A stretch of DNA of 13,500 nt from Bacillota bacterium (GTDB lineage: Bacteria; Bacillota; Clostridia; Christensenellales; UMGS416): the NCBI GenBank assembly GCA_023428265.1, contig JAEYYW010000052.1, positions 1 to 13,500 of the forward strand. The letters run 5' to 3'. Shown here in pieces: positions 1-6,387 of this stretch. A program made the translations under genes and the position numbers. The notes beneath the pieces were generated by a model, which ran no database searches, was not told the DNA's origin, and saw nothing but the letters and a program-made list of their open reading frames with translations. How positions within the stretch are numbered: the stretch's first letter is position 1; the number at the start of each line of letters is the position of its first letter.

Positions 1-185
1 AGCTTGATGCCGATATCGTGGGTGAGCGCGGCGACTTCAAGGATTTCCTGGGTGGGTTCGTCCAGCCCTTCCAGCTCGCCGATGGCGCGGGCGAAGGCAT
101 GCACCTTCAGGAGGTGGTGGATGCGCCGGGGGTCGCCGGCGTTGTACTCGATCATAGCGCTGGTGATTTGCGCAATTCCCGTCAT
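1..185 (-). CDS. HD-domain hydrolase, N-terminal part (cut by left window edge)
   Basis: The reading frame begins with ATG at 185 and runs off the left edge after 61 codons. Visible residues include KVHAFA (H29) and the paired THDIGIK motif (H56-D57), arranged as in HD-superfamily metal-dependent phosphohydrolases. In that family His and Asp residues bind the catalytic metal; the substrate cannot be told from this fragment. The start codon overlaps the stop of the upstream oxidoreductase gene as ATGA, so the two are probably translationally coupled. A ribosome binding site lies inside the end of the upstream gene (GGAGGAAGTAAA before the ATG). The metal-binding residues further downstream in the protein are outside the window. 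I am confident of the HD superfamily and not of the role. Confidence 0.8.
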   Translation of the reverse strand, partial: MTGIAQITSAMIEYNAGDPRRIHHLLKVHAFARAIGELEGLDEPTQEILEVAALTHDIGIK

Positions 186-1306
186 TTTACTTCCTCCCAC
201 ACTCCGCTGGCAAACGACCGCGCCACGGCATCCATCACCTTTTGCACCTCCACCGCTTCCAGCAAAGACGGCGAGGCAGGCTTGCCCTCATGCACGGCCT
301 GAAAGAAGGAATACAGGCAGTGGGCATGGCTTCTGAGCCAACCGGCGGAGTTTTTGAACGGCGGGAACGCTGCCGGGGCCGGGTAACGCTGTGCCGTGCG
401 GATTTGTTGAAAGCCCCGCTCGCCGCCAAAGGGCCGCTCCGGGTTGGCTTCATCAAAGAACATCAGATGGTCCGCGTCGGAAAGGTCCAGCAGGATGGCC
501 CCTTTGGTGCCGTGGATCTCCACTTTCAGCTGGTCGTCGGCGCCGGTGGCGATCTTGCTGGCCTCCACCGTGCCGATTGCCCCATCCCGCAGGCGCACCG
601 TGAGCAGGCAGTGATCCTCCGCCGTCACGGTTGCCCGGCTGCCGTCGGCCAGCGGGCGCTCCGGATAGAGCACTCTTGCGGCGCCCCACACGCTTTCTGC
701 CGGCCCGGCCAGCCAGCTGAGCAGGTCCAGCGCGTGGCTGCCCAGATCCAGCAGCACGCCGCCGCCCTCCCGCTGCTTCCAGCCCATCGGCTTATCGGGG
801 TGCAGTGAGCCGGAGTGCAGATAGCTTGCCCGAAAGGCTGTGATCCGCCCCAAACGCCCTTCTTCCACAAGCTCCCTGGCCCGAATGGCGGAGGTGAAGA
901 ACCGGCAATTGAACACCGCCTGGTGCGTGACCCGGCTGCCCTGCAGCGCCCGGACCACCTCTGCGGCTTCCTCCGCCGTCACGGTGAGCGGCTTGTCGCA
1001 GTAGATGTGTTTGCCGGCCGCAATGGCAGCCAGCAGCATTTCCCGGTGCAGGTGGTTTGGCGTGCAGATCGCCACGGCGTCAATGTCGTCACGGGCAATC
1101 AGTTCGCGCCAGTCCGCCAGCGCCACGGGGAAGCCCGCCTCCGCCTGGGCCAGCCTGCGGCTTGATTCCGACGGCGACGCCACGGCGGCAAGCTCCACCG
1201 AAAAGGGAAGGTCTCTGTAAAAAAACGGCAAAGACCGGCAGCCCCAGGCGTGGGTGCGGCCCATGAACCCATAGCCGATGACGCCGAAGCGTATGGTTTG
1301 TTTCAT
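182..1306 (-). CDS. Gfo/Idh/MocA family NAD(P)-dependent oxidoreductase
   Basis: This 374-residue protein is probably a cytosolic dehydrogenase acting on a sugar, inositol or related polyol. The N-terminal Rossmann fold shows GVIGYGFMG (residues 8-16). ICTPNHLH (about 80-87) and YCDKP (102-106) follow; Lys105 of the latter is the family's usual catalytic lysine. The C-terminal substrate domain carries GGGVLLDLGSHALD (181-194), the family's conserved Asp/His segment. Length fits the family. I chose ATG 1306 rather than the upstream in-frame ATG at 1369 because AAGGG lies just before it, the Rossmann strand begins five residues later, and the upstream extension overlaps the promoter. It overlaps the following HD-domain gene by 4 nt. 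Substrate is unknown: no kinase, isomerase or transporter for a sugar pathway is beside it. Confidence 0.92.
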   Translation of the reverse strand: MKQTIRFGVIGYGFMGRTHAWGCRSLPFFYRDLPFSVELAAVASPSESSRRLAQAEAGFPVALADWRELIARDDIDAVAICTPNHLHREMLLAAIAAGKHIYCDKPLTVTAEEAAEVVRALQGSRVTHQAVFNCRFFTSAIRARELVEEGRLGRITAFRASYLHSGSLHPDKPMGWKQREGGGVLLDLGSHALDLLSWLAGPAESVWGAARVLYPERPLADGSRATVTAEDHCLLTVRLRDGAIGTVEASKIATGADDQLKVEIHGTKGAILLDLSDADHLMFFDEANPERPFGGERGFQQIRTAQRYPAPAAFPPFKNSAGWLRSHAHCLYSFFQAVHEGKPASPSLLEAVEVQKVMDAVARSFASGVWEEVK

Positions 1307-1328
1307 CTTGCCCTTCTGGCCGCTCACG

Positions 1329-1357
1329 TTGAGTTGGCAGGCAATTATTGGTATAAT
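1329..1357 (+). promoter_or_regulatory. Candidate divergent promoter with consensus -10
   Basis: TTGAGT (1329-1334) and a perfect TATAAT (1352-1357) are separated by 17 nt. The -10 overlaps the minus-strand -10 region, so this would be a bidirectional promoter sharing one AT-rich core. A transcript from it would run through the palindromic element at 1401-1587 before reaching the GtrA gene at 1630, a leader of roughly 265 nt. Confidence 0.4.
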
Positions 1358-1379
1358 AGTAGCATACAAGAGCCGTCAA
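1350..1379 (-). promoter_or_regulatory. Candidate promoter of the oxidoreductase-HD operon
   Basis: Read on the minus strand, TTGACG (1374-1379) is followed after 18 nt by TATACC (1350-1355), or after 15 nt by TATTAT (1353-1358). Either arrangement gives a transcript starting a few tens of bases upstream of ATG 1306. The -35 is good; the ambiguous -10 lowers confidence. Confidence 0.5.
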
Positions 1380-1400
1380 TGATACATCCCCCGTATCTCT

Positions 1401-1560
1401 GGGGGGTCCGGGGGCTTGCAAATTCTGCCTCTGAGATGCGAAATCAGGGCGATCAGGCCGAGCGACTGTTTGAGGCGGGCGAAGGCCGACGAGTTGTCGT
1501 CGGCCCGCCCTGACGACGGCATCGAAGAGGTCTTGGGAATTTGCTCCCCCCGGGGCTTTT
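1401..1560. repeat. Imperfect long palindrome (intergenic repeat element)
   Basis: This gene-free stretch folds back on itself. Left arm segments CCGGGGG (1408-1414), GCAAATTC (1418-1425), GATGC (1435-1439) and TCAGGGCG (1444-1451) have exact reverse complements in reverse order at 1547-1553, 1537-1544, 1519-1523 and 1506-1513. At the tip, GGCCGACGA (1484-1492) and TCGTCGGCC (1497-1505) form a 9-bp stem with a GTTG loop, extended by GGGCG/CGCCC. It carries no convincing gene. The organisation suggests a dispersed palindromic element or a structured leader; I cannot test copy number. Confidence 0.6.
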
Positions 1561-1562
1561 CG

Positions 1563-1587
1563 GTTCCTTTTGGCCACCAAAAGGAAC
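1563..1587. repeat. Perfect 11-bp hairpin upstream of the GtrA gene
   Basis: GTTCCTTTTGG (1563-1573) and CCAAAAGGAAC (1577-1587) are exact reverse complements with a 3-nt loop, ending 42 nt before ATG 1630. There is no T-run after it, so it is not a standard intrinsic terminator. It abuts the larger palindrome and may be its terminal part, or a hairpin in the leader of the downstream gene. Confidence 0.6.
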
Positions 1588-1629
1588 ACTCAAGAGCTGT
1601 TGCCCAAGATGCCTTGAAAGGATTACGAT

Positions 1630-2043
1630 ATGCTTGATAAGCTGAAATCCCTCTTTGAAAAATACCGTCAGTTTCTAACATACTGCATTGTCGGCGCGTC
1701 CAACACGCTGATCACCTGGGCCGTGTTCTATTTGCTGAACAAGCTGCTGGGCTGGAGCGAGGTGCCTTCCTCGATCCTGTCTTATGCGGCGGGCATCGTG
1801 AACGGCTTTTTTTGGAGCACCCGGGCCGTCTTTAAAACCAAAGGAACTGTCACAAACCTGACCAAGTTCATTTTGGTCAACGTGCTGATGATCGGCCTGA
1901 ACGCATTGTTGGTGTGGCTGTTCCACCAGCAGTTTGGCATTGACAGCTTCGTTTCCCAGATGCTGGCCACGCCGTTCACGTTTATCGGCAACTATACGCT
2001 CAACAAGATCTGGACATTTTCCAGCAAGGGAAAGGCGCAATAA
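1630..2043 (+). CDS. GtrA-like small membrane protein
   Basis: The 137-residue product matches the GtrA/DPMS-type family of four-helix membrane proteins. These commonly assist transfer or flipping of lipid-linked sugars for cell-surface glycosylation. Hydrophobic segments lie near residues 14-39, 46-62, 76-98 and 106-124. Family-like features include the early FLTYCIVGASNTLITW and the C-terminal FTFIGNYTLNKIWTF, followed by a short charged tail. GAAAGGAT precedes the ATG at good spacing. No glycosyltransferase gene, the usual partner of GtrA proteins, lies beside it, so the glycan is unknown. The palindromic element immediately upstream may form part of its leader. Confidence 0.88.
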   Translation: MLDKLKSLFEKYRQFLTYCIVGASNTLITWAVFYLLNKLLGWSEVPSSILSYAAGIVNGFFWSTRAVFKTKGTVTNLTKFILVNVLMIGLNALLVWLFHQQFGIDSFVSQMLATPFTFIGNYTLNKIWTFSSKGKAQ

Positions 2044-2081
2044 AGAGCAATCCTGGCTTCATACAAGGCAGACATATCGCC

Positions 2082-2106
2082 AAACCGAACCGAATGGGTG
2101 CGGTTT
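2082..2106 (+). other. Small inverted repeat between the GtrA and PP2C genes
   Basis: AAACCG (2082-2087) pairs with CGGTTT (2101-2106), and inside it CC/GG can add two pairs. No T-run follows, so it is not a clear terminator. It could be an operator-like or leader hairpin. Confidence 0.3.
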
Positions 2107-2236
2107 AGTCAAGAATTGTTACAATTTCATAATATCTTAAGGCCCGCCTCTCTTTGTTTTTTTGACTGTTTCAGTTACAATACAACATAGAACGTCAATA
2201 CATGCATCCCCCTTGCAGCGTAAGCCGGGAGGGCCC

Positions 2237-3031
2237 ATGGAGTACCTTTTCACCAAAGCGGAATACCCGGCTGAGCGCCTGCCGGCTCTGGCAGGGGTGG
2301 AGGCGGCGCTTTGCCAGTGTGAAGGTGATCGGGATGAGCAGCAGGATGCCTGCGGCCTTTTTTTGGCCGGCGGTGGCATGCTGGCCGTGGTGGCAGACGG
2401 CATGGGCGCGCTGGCCCGTGGTGGCTCGGCGGCATCGGTTGCCGTGGAGGCTTCCGGTGAGGAGGCCGGGCGGCTGCTGGAAGCCGGGGCCTGCTATGAG
2501 GCCGTGAAGGAATCGCTGGTGCGGGTAAACAGCCGTGTCTACCGCATGGTGGACAACATGGGCGTGATGGGCATGTCCGGCACCACACTGTGCGCCGCCG
2601 CCGTGATGGGCCGGGCTGTGCGGCTTTATTGGAGCGGCGACAGCAGGGCATATCTGTGGAGGGGCGGCAGGCTGAGCCGGCTCACCGAGGACCATGTCTA
2701 TGCCCGCTATCTGGCAGAGATGGTCGCCGAGGGCGTGATCACCGAGGCGGACGCCCGCACCAACCCGCAGCGCACGCACCTGACCGGCTATCTGGGCATG
2801 CGCGCGCTGGAGGACTACAGCGTGATGGCCAGCACGTTGGTGATGGGGCGGGGCGACAGCCTGCTGCTTTGCACCGATGGGCTGTATAAATGCCTGGAGG
2901 AAGAGGAAATGGGCCGCTGCCTTGGCAGGAGCGCCTATGGAGCCGCCGGCGCGCTGGTTGGCATGGTGGCAAAAAAACGCCTGCGGTATCAGGACAACGC
3001 CACGGCGCTGGTGCTGCGATGGACGAAATGA
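2237..3031 (+). CDS. PP2C-type serine/threonine protein phosphatase
   Basis: The 264-residue protein is a stand-alone PP2C domain, a metal-dependent phosphatase that removes phosphate from Ser/Thr residues. Visible metal and core motifs are DEQQDAC (Asp37), VVADGMG (Asp54-Gly55), SGTTL (114-118), GDSRAYL (134-140), LCTDGL (Asp214) and DNATALVL (Asp253-Asn254). The canonical RxxNEDA motif is altered to DRDEQQDA, but the key aspartates are present. I chose ATG 2237 over the TTG at 2162 because GGGAGGG lies 3 nt before it and the upstream 25 residues look unlike the family. No partner Ser/Thr kinase gene is visible nearby. A 31-codon membrane peptide gene follows 17 nt after the stop, probably co-transcribed. 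Confidence 0.9.
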   Translation: MEYLFTKAEYPAERLPALAGVEAALCQCEGDRDEQQDACGLFLAGGGMLAVVADGMGALARGGSAASVAVEASGEEAGRLLEAGACYEAVKESLVRVNSRVYRMVDNMGVMGMSGTTLCAAAVMGRAVRLYWSGDSRAYLWRGGRLSRLTEDHVYARYLAEMVAEGVITEADARTNPQRTHLTGYLGMRALEDYSVMASTLVMGRGDSLLLCTDGLYKCLEEEEMGRCLGRSAYGAAGALVGMVAKKRLRYQDNATALVLRWTK

Positions 3032-3048
3032 AGGAAGGTTATAGATAG

Positions 3049-3144
3049 ATGAGAAAACCGGCGGGTTTGTGGGTCAAGATTGGAGCGGTGCTGATTGCGC
3101 TGCTGTTTGTGCTGGGGTCTGTGCTGCCGTATCTTGTGAAGTAG
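3049..3144 (+). CDS. 31-residue single-span membrane peptide
   Basis: ATG 3049 opens a 31-codon frame ending at TAG 3142-3144. AAGGAAGG (3031-3038) lies 10 nt before the start. The peptide has a basic N-terminus (MRKPAGLWVK), one strongly hydrophobic stretch of about 18 residues (IGAVLIALLFVLGSVLPY) and a final lysine, the layout of a small inner-membrane protein with one helix. Codon use matches the GC-rich neighbours. It starts 17 nt after the phosphatase stop, so the two are probably in one transcript. I recognise no family. It may modulate a membrane partner, but nothing in the sequence shows which. Confidence 0.6.
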   Translation: MRKPAGLWVKIGAVLIALLFVLGSVLPYLVK

Positions 3145-3180
3145 ACAGCGTGTCTTTCCTGAAGAATTTGCATAGGTGAG

Positions 3181-3209
3181 TTGACCGCTGAAGTAAGCTG
3201 TCATGCAAT
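3181..3209 (+). promoter_or_regulatory. Candidate promoter for the AT-rich membrane protein gene
   Basis: TTGACC (3181-3186) and TGCAAT (3204-3209) are spaced by 17 nt, placing transcription start some 35 nt upstream of ATG 3253. An exact tandem duplication CAGAGTAT CAGAGTAT lies just downstream at 3211-3226 and would fall around the start site. Confidence 0.4.
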
Positions 3210-3252
3210 CCAGAGTATCAGAGTATGATTGGGTTGATAATAGAGAAAGGTT

Positions 3253-3864
3253 ATGCACCTCATGCAAAAGGCAATTATTGATAAGTTCCTCAAACGGAAT
3301 ACAAGTCCCTATATCAAAGAAATGCTTTACGTAATCTTTATAGACGTGTTTATCGTTGCGTTGATATGTGCAGTTTTTCTTGTCGGAACTTTGGACTCAG
3401 GCCAAAGTGTTGTGCAACCGCTAATAATCATTGTTTCCGTTTATATCTTTGTTGAGTTGGTTTTTAATTATTCGTTAGGATTGTTATCGCTTATTGATAG
3501 AAGTAAAGGAGACTATATTGAAAAGAAAGGAATGATAGTTGATTACGCAGTAGAATCATCTTGGTCTGGTTGGTTAATGACAAGCATAATTACAAAGATG
3601 TATCCCAAAGAGCTTGCTGTAAATCGATACAGAATGCAGTATAAAGACATTGATGGTAATATTGACTTTGTTCGTGTTGTTATGTCAAGAGAGAAAGGCA
3701 GCAAGGTTTATCAAAACATATTGAAAAAGAATAATTTCAATATTCACATTATGTATTGCAAGCGCAGCAAGATTCTCTTGTGTTTTGAGTTGGGTGATGT
3801 TCAAAACGAAAAAAACAAAAAAGGTCTAACATATCATATTAATGATATAAATAATTCATTTTGA
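3253..3864 (+). CDS. Hypothetical two-helix membrane protein, AT-rich
   Basis: This 203-residue protein belongs to no family I recognise. It has a short basic N-terminus, two long hydrophobic segments (about 24-46 and 54-81) and a polar C-terminal domain of about 120 residues. That domain looks mainly beta in its first part (around GMIVDYAVESSW) and then holds the dense basic stretch VNRYRMQYKDIDG. Both termini would lie on the same side of the membrane, with the domain probably cytoplasmic. The start is uncertain: ATG 3253 sits only 2 nt after AGAAAGG, while ATG 3262 is 11 nt after it. Base composition is clearly AT-richer than the flanking genes, with many AAA, AAT and ATA codons, which suggests acquisition from elsewhere. 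Function unknown. Confidence 0.7.
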   Translation: MHLMQKAIIDKFLKRNTSPYIKEMLYVIFIDVFIVALICAVFLVGTLDSGQSVVQPLIIIVSVYIFVELVFNYSLGLLSLIDRSKGDYIEKKGMIVDYAVESSWSGWLMTSIITKMYPKELAVNRYRMQYKDIDGNIDFVRVVMSREKGSKVYQNILKKNNFNIHIMYCKRSKILLCFELGDVQNEKNKKGLTYHINDINNSF

Positions 3865-3940
3865 TGACAGCTTGCTGTTGTTCTACAGTATACTAAAAAC
3901 CTCCTACAGTTTATTGCTCAGAATGAGTATCTAACAAATA

Positions 3941-4699
3941 TTAGTCCTTATATGCGATGATCGTAAACTCCCCCGGCAGTCTGCTGTTAGTCCATGCCGG
4001 ATGCTCATCGAAGTGTTTGATCACAAAGCCGCTATCAATCACAGAGTTGATGATTTCACTGAGAGTGTATTTCCTTATGCTGCATAAGGGGAACTTCTTC
4101 CGTTCTTCTTCCGGGTAAAACCGAGCATGCGCCATTTCAGCCTCTATGATCTCCGTGGAAAAGTAGTTGTTTGATACGGATTGCCCGAACTCCAATATAT
4201 CAACGATCTTCTGAAACGGGTGAAAATCACTGCAAATCATCTTGCCGCCACTCCGAAGAATGCCATGCATGATGTGAAAAAACTGGTCAATGTCGTGGAA
4301 GTAGTGCAGAATGCCACCTTCCATAAAGACAATGTCAAAGTAGCCACCATACTGAGCCAAATCAATGCCCAACACATCGCCAACCACATAATCGATTTCT
4401 GTGTTTGCCGCCGCCGCTGTCTCACATGCATATCGTTTGTTTGAGTCAGAGATGTCAAAAATGGTGACTTGGGCTCCGAGCAACGCAAGGGGGATGGCTT
4501 TCTTCCCGCAGGAACCGCAGATGCTGGCGATTTTCGAGCCTTCAAAGGACTTAAAATACTGCGCATACTTCCTCAGCATCGCGCGAGGTTTCTCTATCAT
4601 TTTTCTTGCCAGCTCTGATGGCAATCCATATTGTTTTACCCAGAAGTGATACGCATCGTGTTCCCATGCGGTCCGGTTTTGTGCGATGTATTCATCCAC
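3941..4699 (-). CDS. Class I SAM-dependent methyltransferase
   Basis: The 252-residue protein has a Rossmann-type methyltransferase core. SKIASICGSCGKKAIPLALL is a cysteine-bearing version of the glycine-rich SAM-binding motif I. VTIFDIS gives the acidic residue that usually contacts the ribose, and VVGDVL and FDIVFMEGGILHYF are the following strands. A segment of about 50 residues precedes the core and an alpha/beta tail follows. I prefer GTG 4699 because GAGGGGG lies 8 nt upstream and the product then begins DEYIAQNRTAWEHDAY, as relatives tend to; ATG 4729 is an in-frame alternative with a poor ribosome site. The methyl acceptor cannot be inferred. The gene is AT-richer than the amidase gene upstream of it and may belong to the same acquired block as the membrane protein at 3253. 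Confidence 0.85.
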   Translation of the reverse strand: MDEYIAQNRTAWEHDAYHFWVKQYGLPSELARKMIEKPRAMLRKYAQYFKSFEGSKIASICGSCGKKAIPLALLGAQVTIFDISDSNKRYACETAAAANTEIDYVVGDVLGIDLAQYGGYFDIVFMEGGILHYFHDIDQFFHIMHGILRSGGKMICSDFHPFQKIVDILEFGQSVSNNYFSTEIIEAEMAHARFYPEEERKKFPLCSIRKYTLSEIINSVIDSGFVIKHFDEHPAWTNSRLPGEFTIIAYKD

Positions 4700-4749
4700 G
4701 GCGCCCGCCCCCTCATATTGAGAACGCATCTGATTGGCGAACCTTATCT

Positions 4750-5799
4750 CTATTCCTCAAAATACCGCTGGATCGCCTTGGCCATCGCCTGCGCCAGCTT
4801 GTCCTGATAGGCGCCAGTCACCAGTTTCTTGTCTTCCGCCACGTTGGTCATATACCCCATCTCAATCAGGCATGTGGGCATCTTCGCCCAGTTCAGGCTG
4901 GAGAGATCAGACCGCGCATAGCAGCCCTTATCTTTGGCACCGGTGCCCTTGAGGGTTTCTGCCTGAATAAGTGAGGCAAACTTCTTGCTCTTTGCGAGCA
5001 CATCGCCGGTCTGGTAGCCCCGCTTGGCCGGCATGATCGTGTGGATGCCCGTGATGCTGCGGTTGTTGTTGCCGTCACAGTGCAAGGACAGATACACTTG
5101 CACCCCGGCGGCGTTCATGGCGCGGGCCCGGTCGCCGTTGCTGATGTTCACCGCGTGGGTGGTGCGTGTCATCAGCACCCGCGCGCCCATCGCTTCCAGC
5201 CTGTCGCGCAGCTTTAGACCCACCTGCAGCGTCACCACATATTCGGGCACCCGGCTTGCTACACCCTGCGTGCCGGAGGTCACCTTGGCTTTCAGCGCGC
5301 TGCCTGCTTCCGGCGATTCCCTCTCCTTGTCATAGTTGCCCTTCTCCTGGTGGCCGGGGTTGATGCCGATAGAATGGCCCTCCAGCGGTAGCTTTTGCCG
5401 GGGGATCTTGCATTCCCCCCAATCCTGCCAGGCAATCAGCAGGCATTTTCGCGTGTCCGCGTCGAATGTGCCGGTGGGTTTGCGGCCTGCCCAACGTTGA
5501 AAAAGCTTCAGTTCATAGCCGTCTTCCTCTGCCCACTTCCCGTCCGGCTTGAAGTACTTGAACCCCCAGGCGGACAGCAGCTGCTCCATCGCCGCCGCGC
5601 CAGTGCCAGCCAGATCACCCCGCAGGAAGTCGCAGGGTTGCGCGGGGGAGGCAGGGGTGGCCGTCGGAGCCGGCGTTTTCAGCACCATCACCGGGCCATT
5701 TGGCGGGTATGCGGCGGGAGCGGCAAGCACCGCCCCAGACAACAGCAGAGCGGTGCACACAAGCGCAAAGAGCGCCGGCAGCTTTTTCAAACGGTTCAT
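4750..5799 (-). CDS. Exported N-acetylmuramoyl-L-alanine amidase (Amidase_3)
   Basis: The 349-residue precursor cleaves the bond between MurNAc and the stem peptide of peptidoglycan. A signal peptide (basic MNRLKK, hydrophobic core to about residue 26, likely cut near VLAAPAA) is followed by a Pro/Thr/Ala linker. Residues about 70-125 resemble a peptidoglycan-binding-1 module (LLSAWGF...GTFDADTRKCLL). The catalytic Amidase_3 domain runs from about 140 to the end. Its expected zinc ligands are His150 (INPGHQ), Glu186 (VPEYVV) and His240 (LSLHCDG), with the catalytic Glu313 in LIEMGYMTN. ATG 5799 follows GGAGG at 5-nt spacing and begins the signal peptide, so it is preferred over ATG 5853. It lies 57 nt downstream of the Gx transporter gene and may share its transcript. 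Confidence 0.93.
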   Translation of the reverse strand: MNRLKKLPALFALVCTALLLSGAVLAAPAAYPPNGPVMVLKTPAPTATPASPAQPCDFLRGDLAGTGAAAMEQLLSAWGFKYFKPDGKWAEEDGYELKLFQRWAGRKPTGTFDADTRKCLLIAWQDWGECKIPRQKLPLEGHSIGINPGHQEKGNYDKERESPEAGSALKAKVTSGTQGVASRVPEYVVTLQVGLKLRDRLEAMGARVLMTRTTHAVNISNGDRARAMNAAGVQVYLSLHCDGNNNRSITGIHTIMPAKRGYQTGDVLAKSKKFASLIQAETLKGTGAKDKGCYARSDLSSLNWAKMPTCLIEMGYMTNVAEDKKLVTGAYQDKLAQAMAKAIQRYFEE

Positions 5800-5856
5800 C
5801 TCGTCCTCCCGGTTTTGCCAGTGGCGGCAAGCCTGGTTGACTGGGCGCATCACTGC

Positions 5857-6387
5857 TTACGCGCCTGCCAGCCCCGTTTTGTGGAATTTCGCAAAAAACG
5901 GCAGCGCCGCAGCCGCCGTGAGCACACCGGTGATCACGCCCGCCGCCAGCAGCGCCGGCAGATAGGCCAGCACCGCCGTGTCGCCGAGCATCGCCATCGC
6001 CACCAGCACCTGGCCCAGGTTGTGCGCCGCCGCGCCGGCCACGCTGATGCCAAACAGCGAGAATGCCCTGCCATGGCCGCGCTTCAGGATTGCCATCACC
6101 ACCAGCGCCAGCGCGGAGCCCGTGAGCGAAAACAAAAACCCCGTGGGCCCGCCGCCCAGCAGCGCGCCCAGCAGGCACCGGGCCAGCACAATGGCGGCGG
6201 AAAGCTTGAAATCCAGAAAGAACAGCGCAAACATCGTGACCACATTGGCCAGCCCCAGCTTCACGCCGGGCAGCGGGATCAGGGCCTGCAGCGGCAGAAA
6301 CCGCTCCAGCACCGAGAGGGCGGCTGCCGCCGCCGTGAGCATGCCGGCCAGCGCCAGCTTTTTCACATTCAGCTTCTGCCCGCTCAT
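5857..6387 (-). CDS. Gx transporter family membrane protein
   Basis: This 176-residue, very hydrophobic protein belongs to the family annotated as Gx transporter or heptaprenyl diphosphate synthase component I. Recognisable conserved segments are LPGVKLGLANVVTMFALFF (about 39-57) and GGGPTGFLFSLTGS (78-91). About five to six membrane helices cover most of its length. ATG 6387 overlaps the stop of the NusG domain II gene as ATGA, so translation is coupled. The longer upstream frame to 6501 overlaps that gene wrongly and is rejected. The transported molecule is not established. Proteins of this family occur next to NusG domain II proteins in flavin or quinone electron-transfer loci, so a prenyl-quinone or flavin link is possible but is inference. 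Confidence 0.85.
   Translation of the reverse strand: MSGQKLNVKKLALAGMLTAAAAALSVLERFLPLQALIPLPGVKLGLANVVTMFALFFLDFKLSAAIVLARCLLGALLGGGPTGFLFSLTGSALALVVMAILKRGHGRAFSLFGISVAGAAAHNLGQVLVAMAMLGDTAVLAYLPALLAAGVITGVLTAAAALPFFAKFHKTGLAGA

Noticed and set aside
2162..2236. TTG-initiated N-terminal extension of the PP2C protein.
   Set aside because: There is no ribosome site before the TTG, the added residues are unlike the family, and ATG 2237 has GGGAGGG directly upstream.
3143..3155. AGACA/TGTCT mini-hairpin after the 31-codon gene as a terminator.
   Set aside because: The stem is only 5 bp with a short mixed tail, too weak to call.
3867..3878. ACAGC/GCTGT repeat after the AT-rich gene as a terminator.
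   Set aside because: A 2-nt loop and 5-bp stem without a proper T-run; probably chance.
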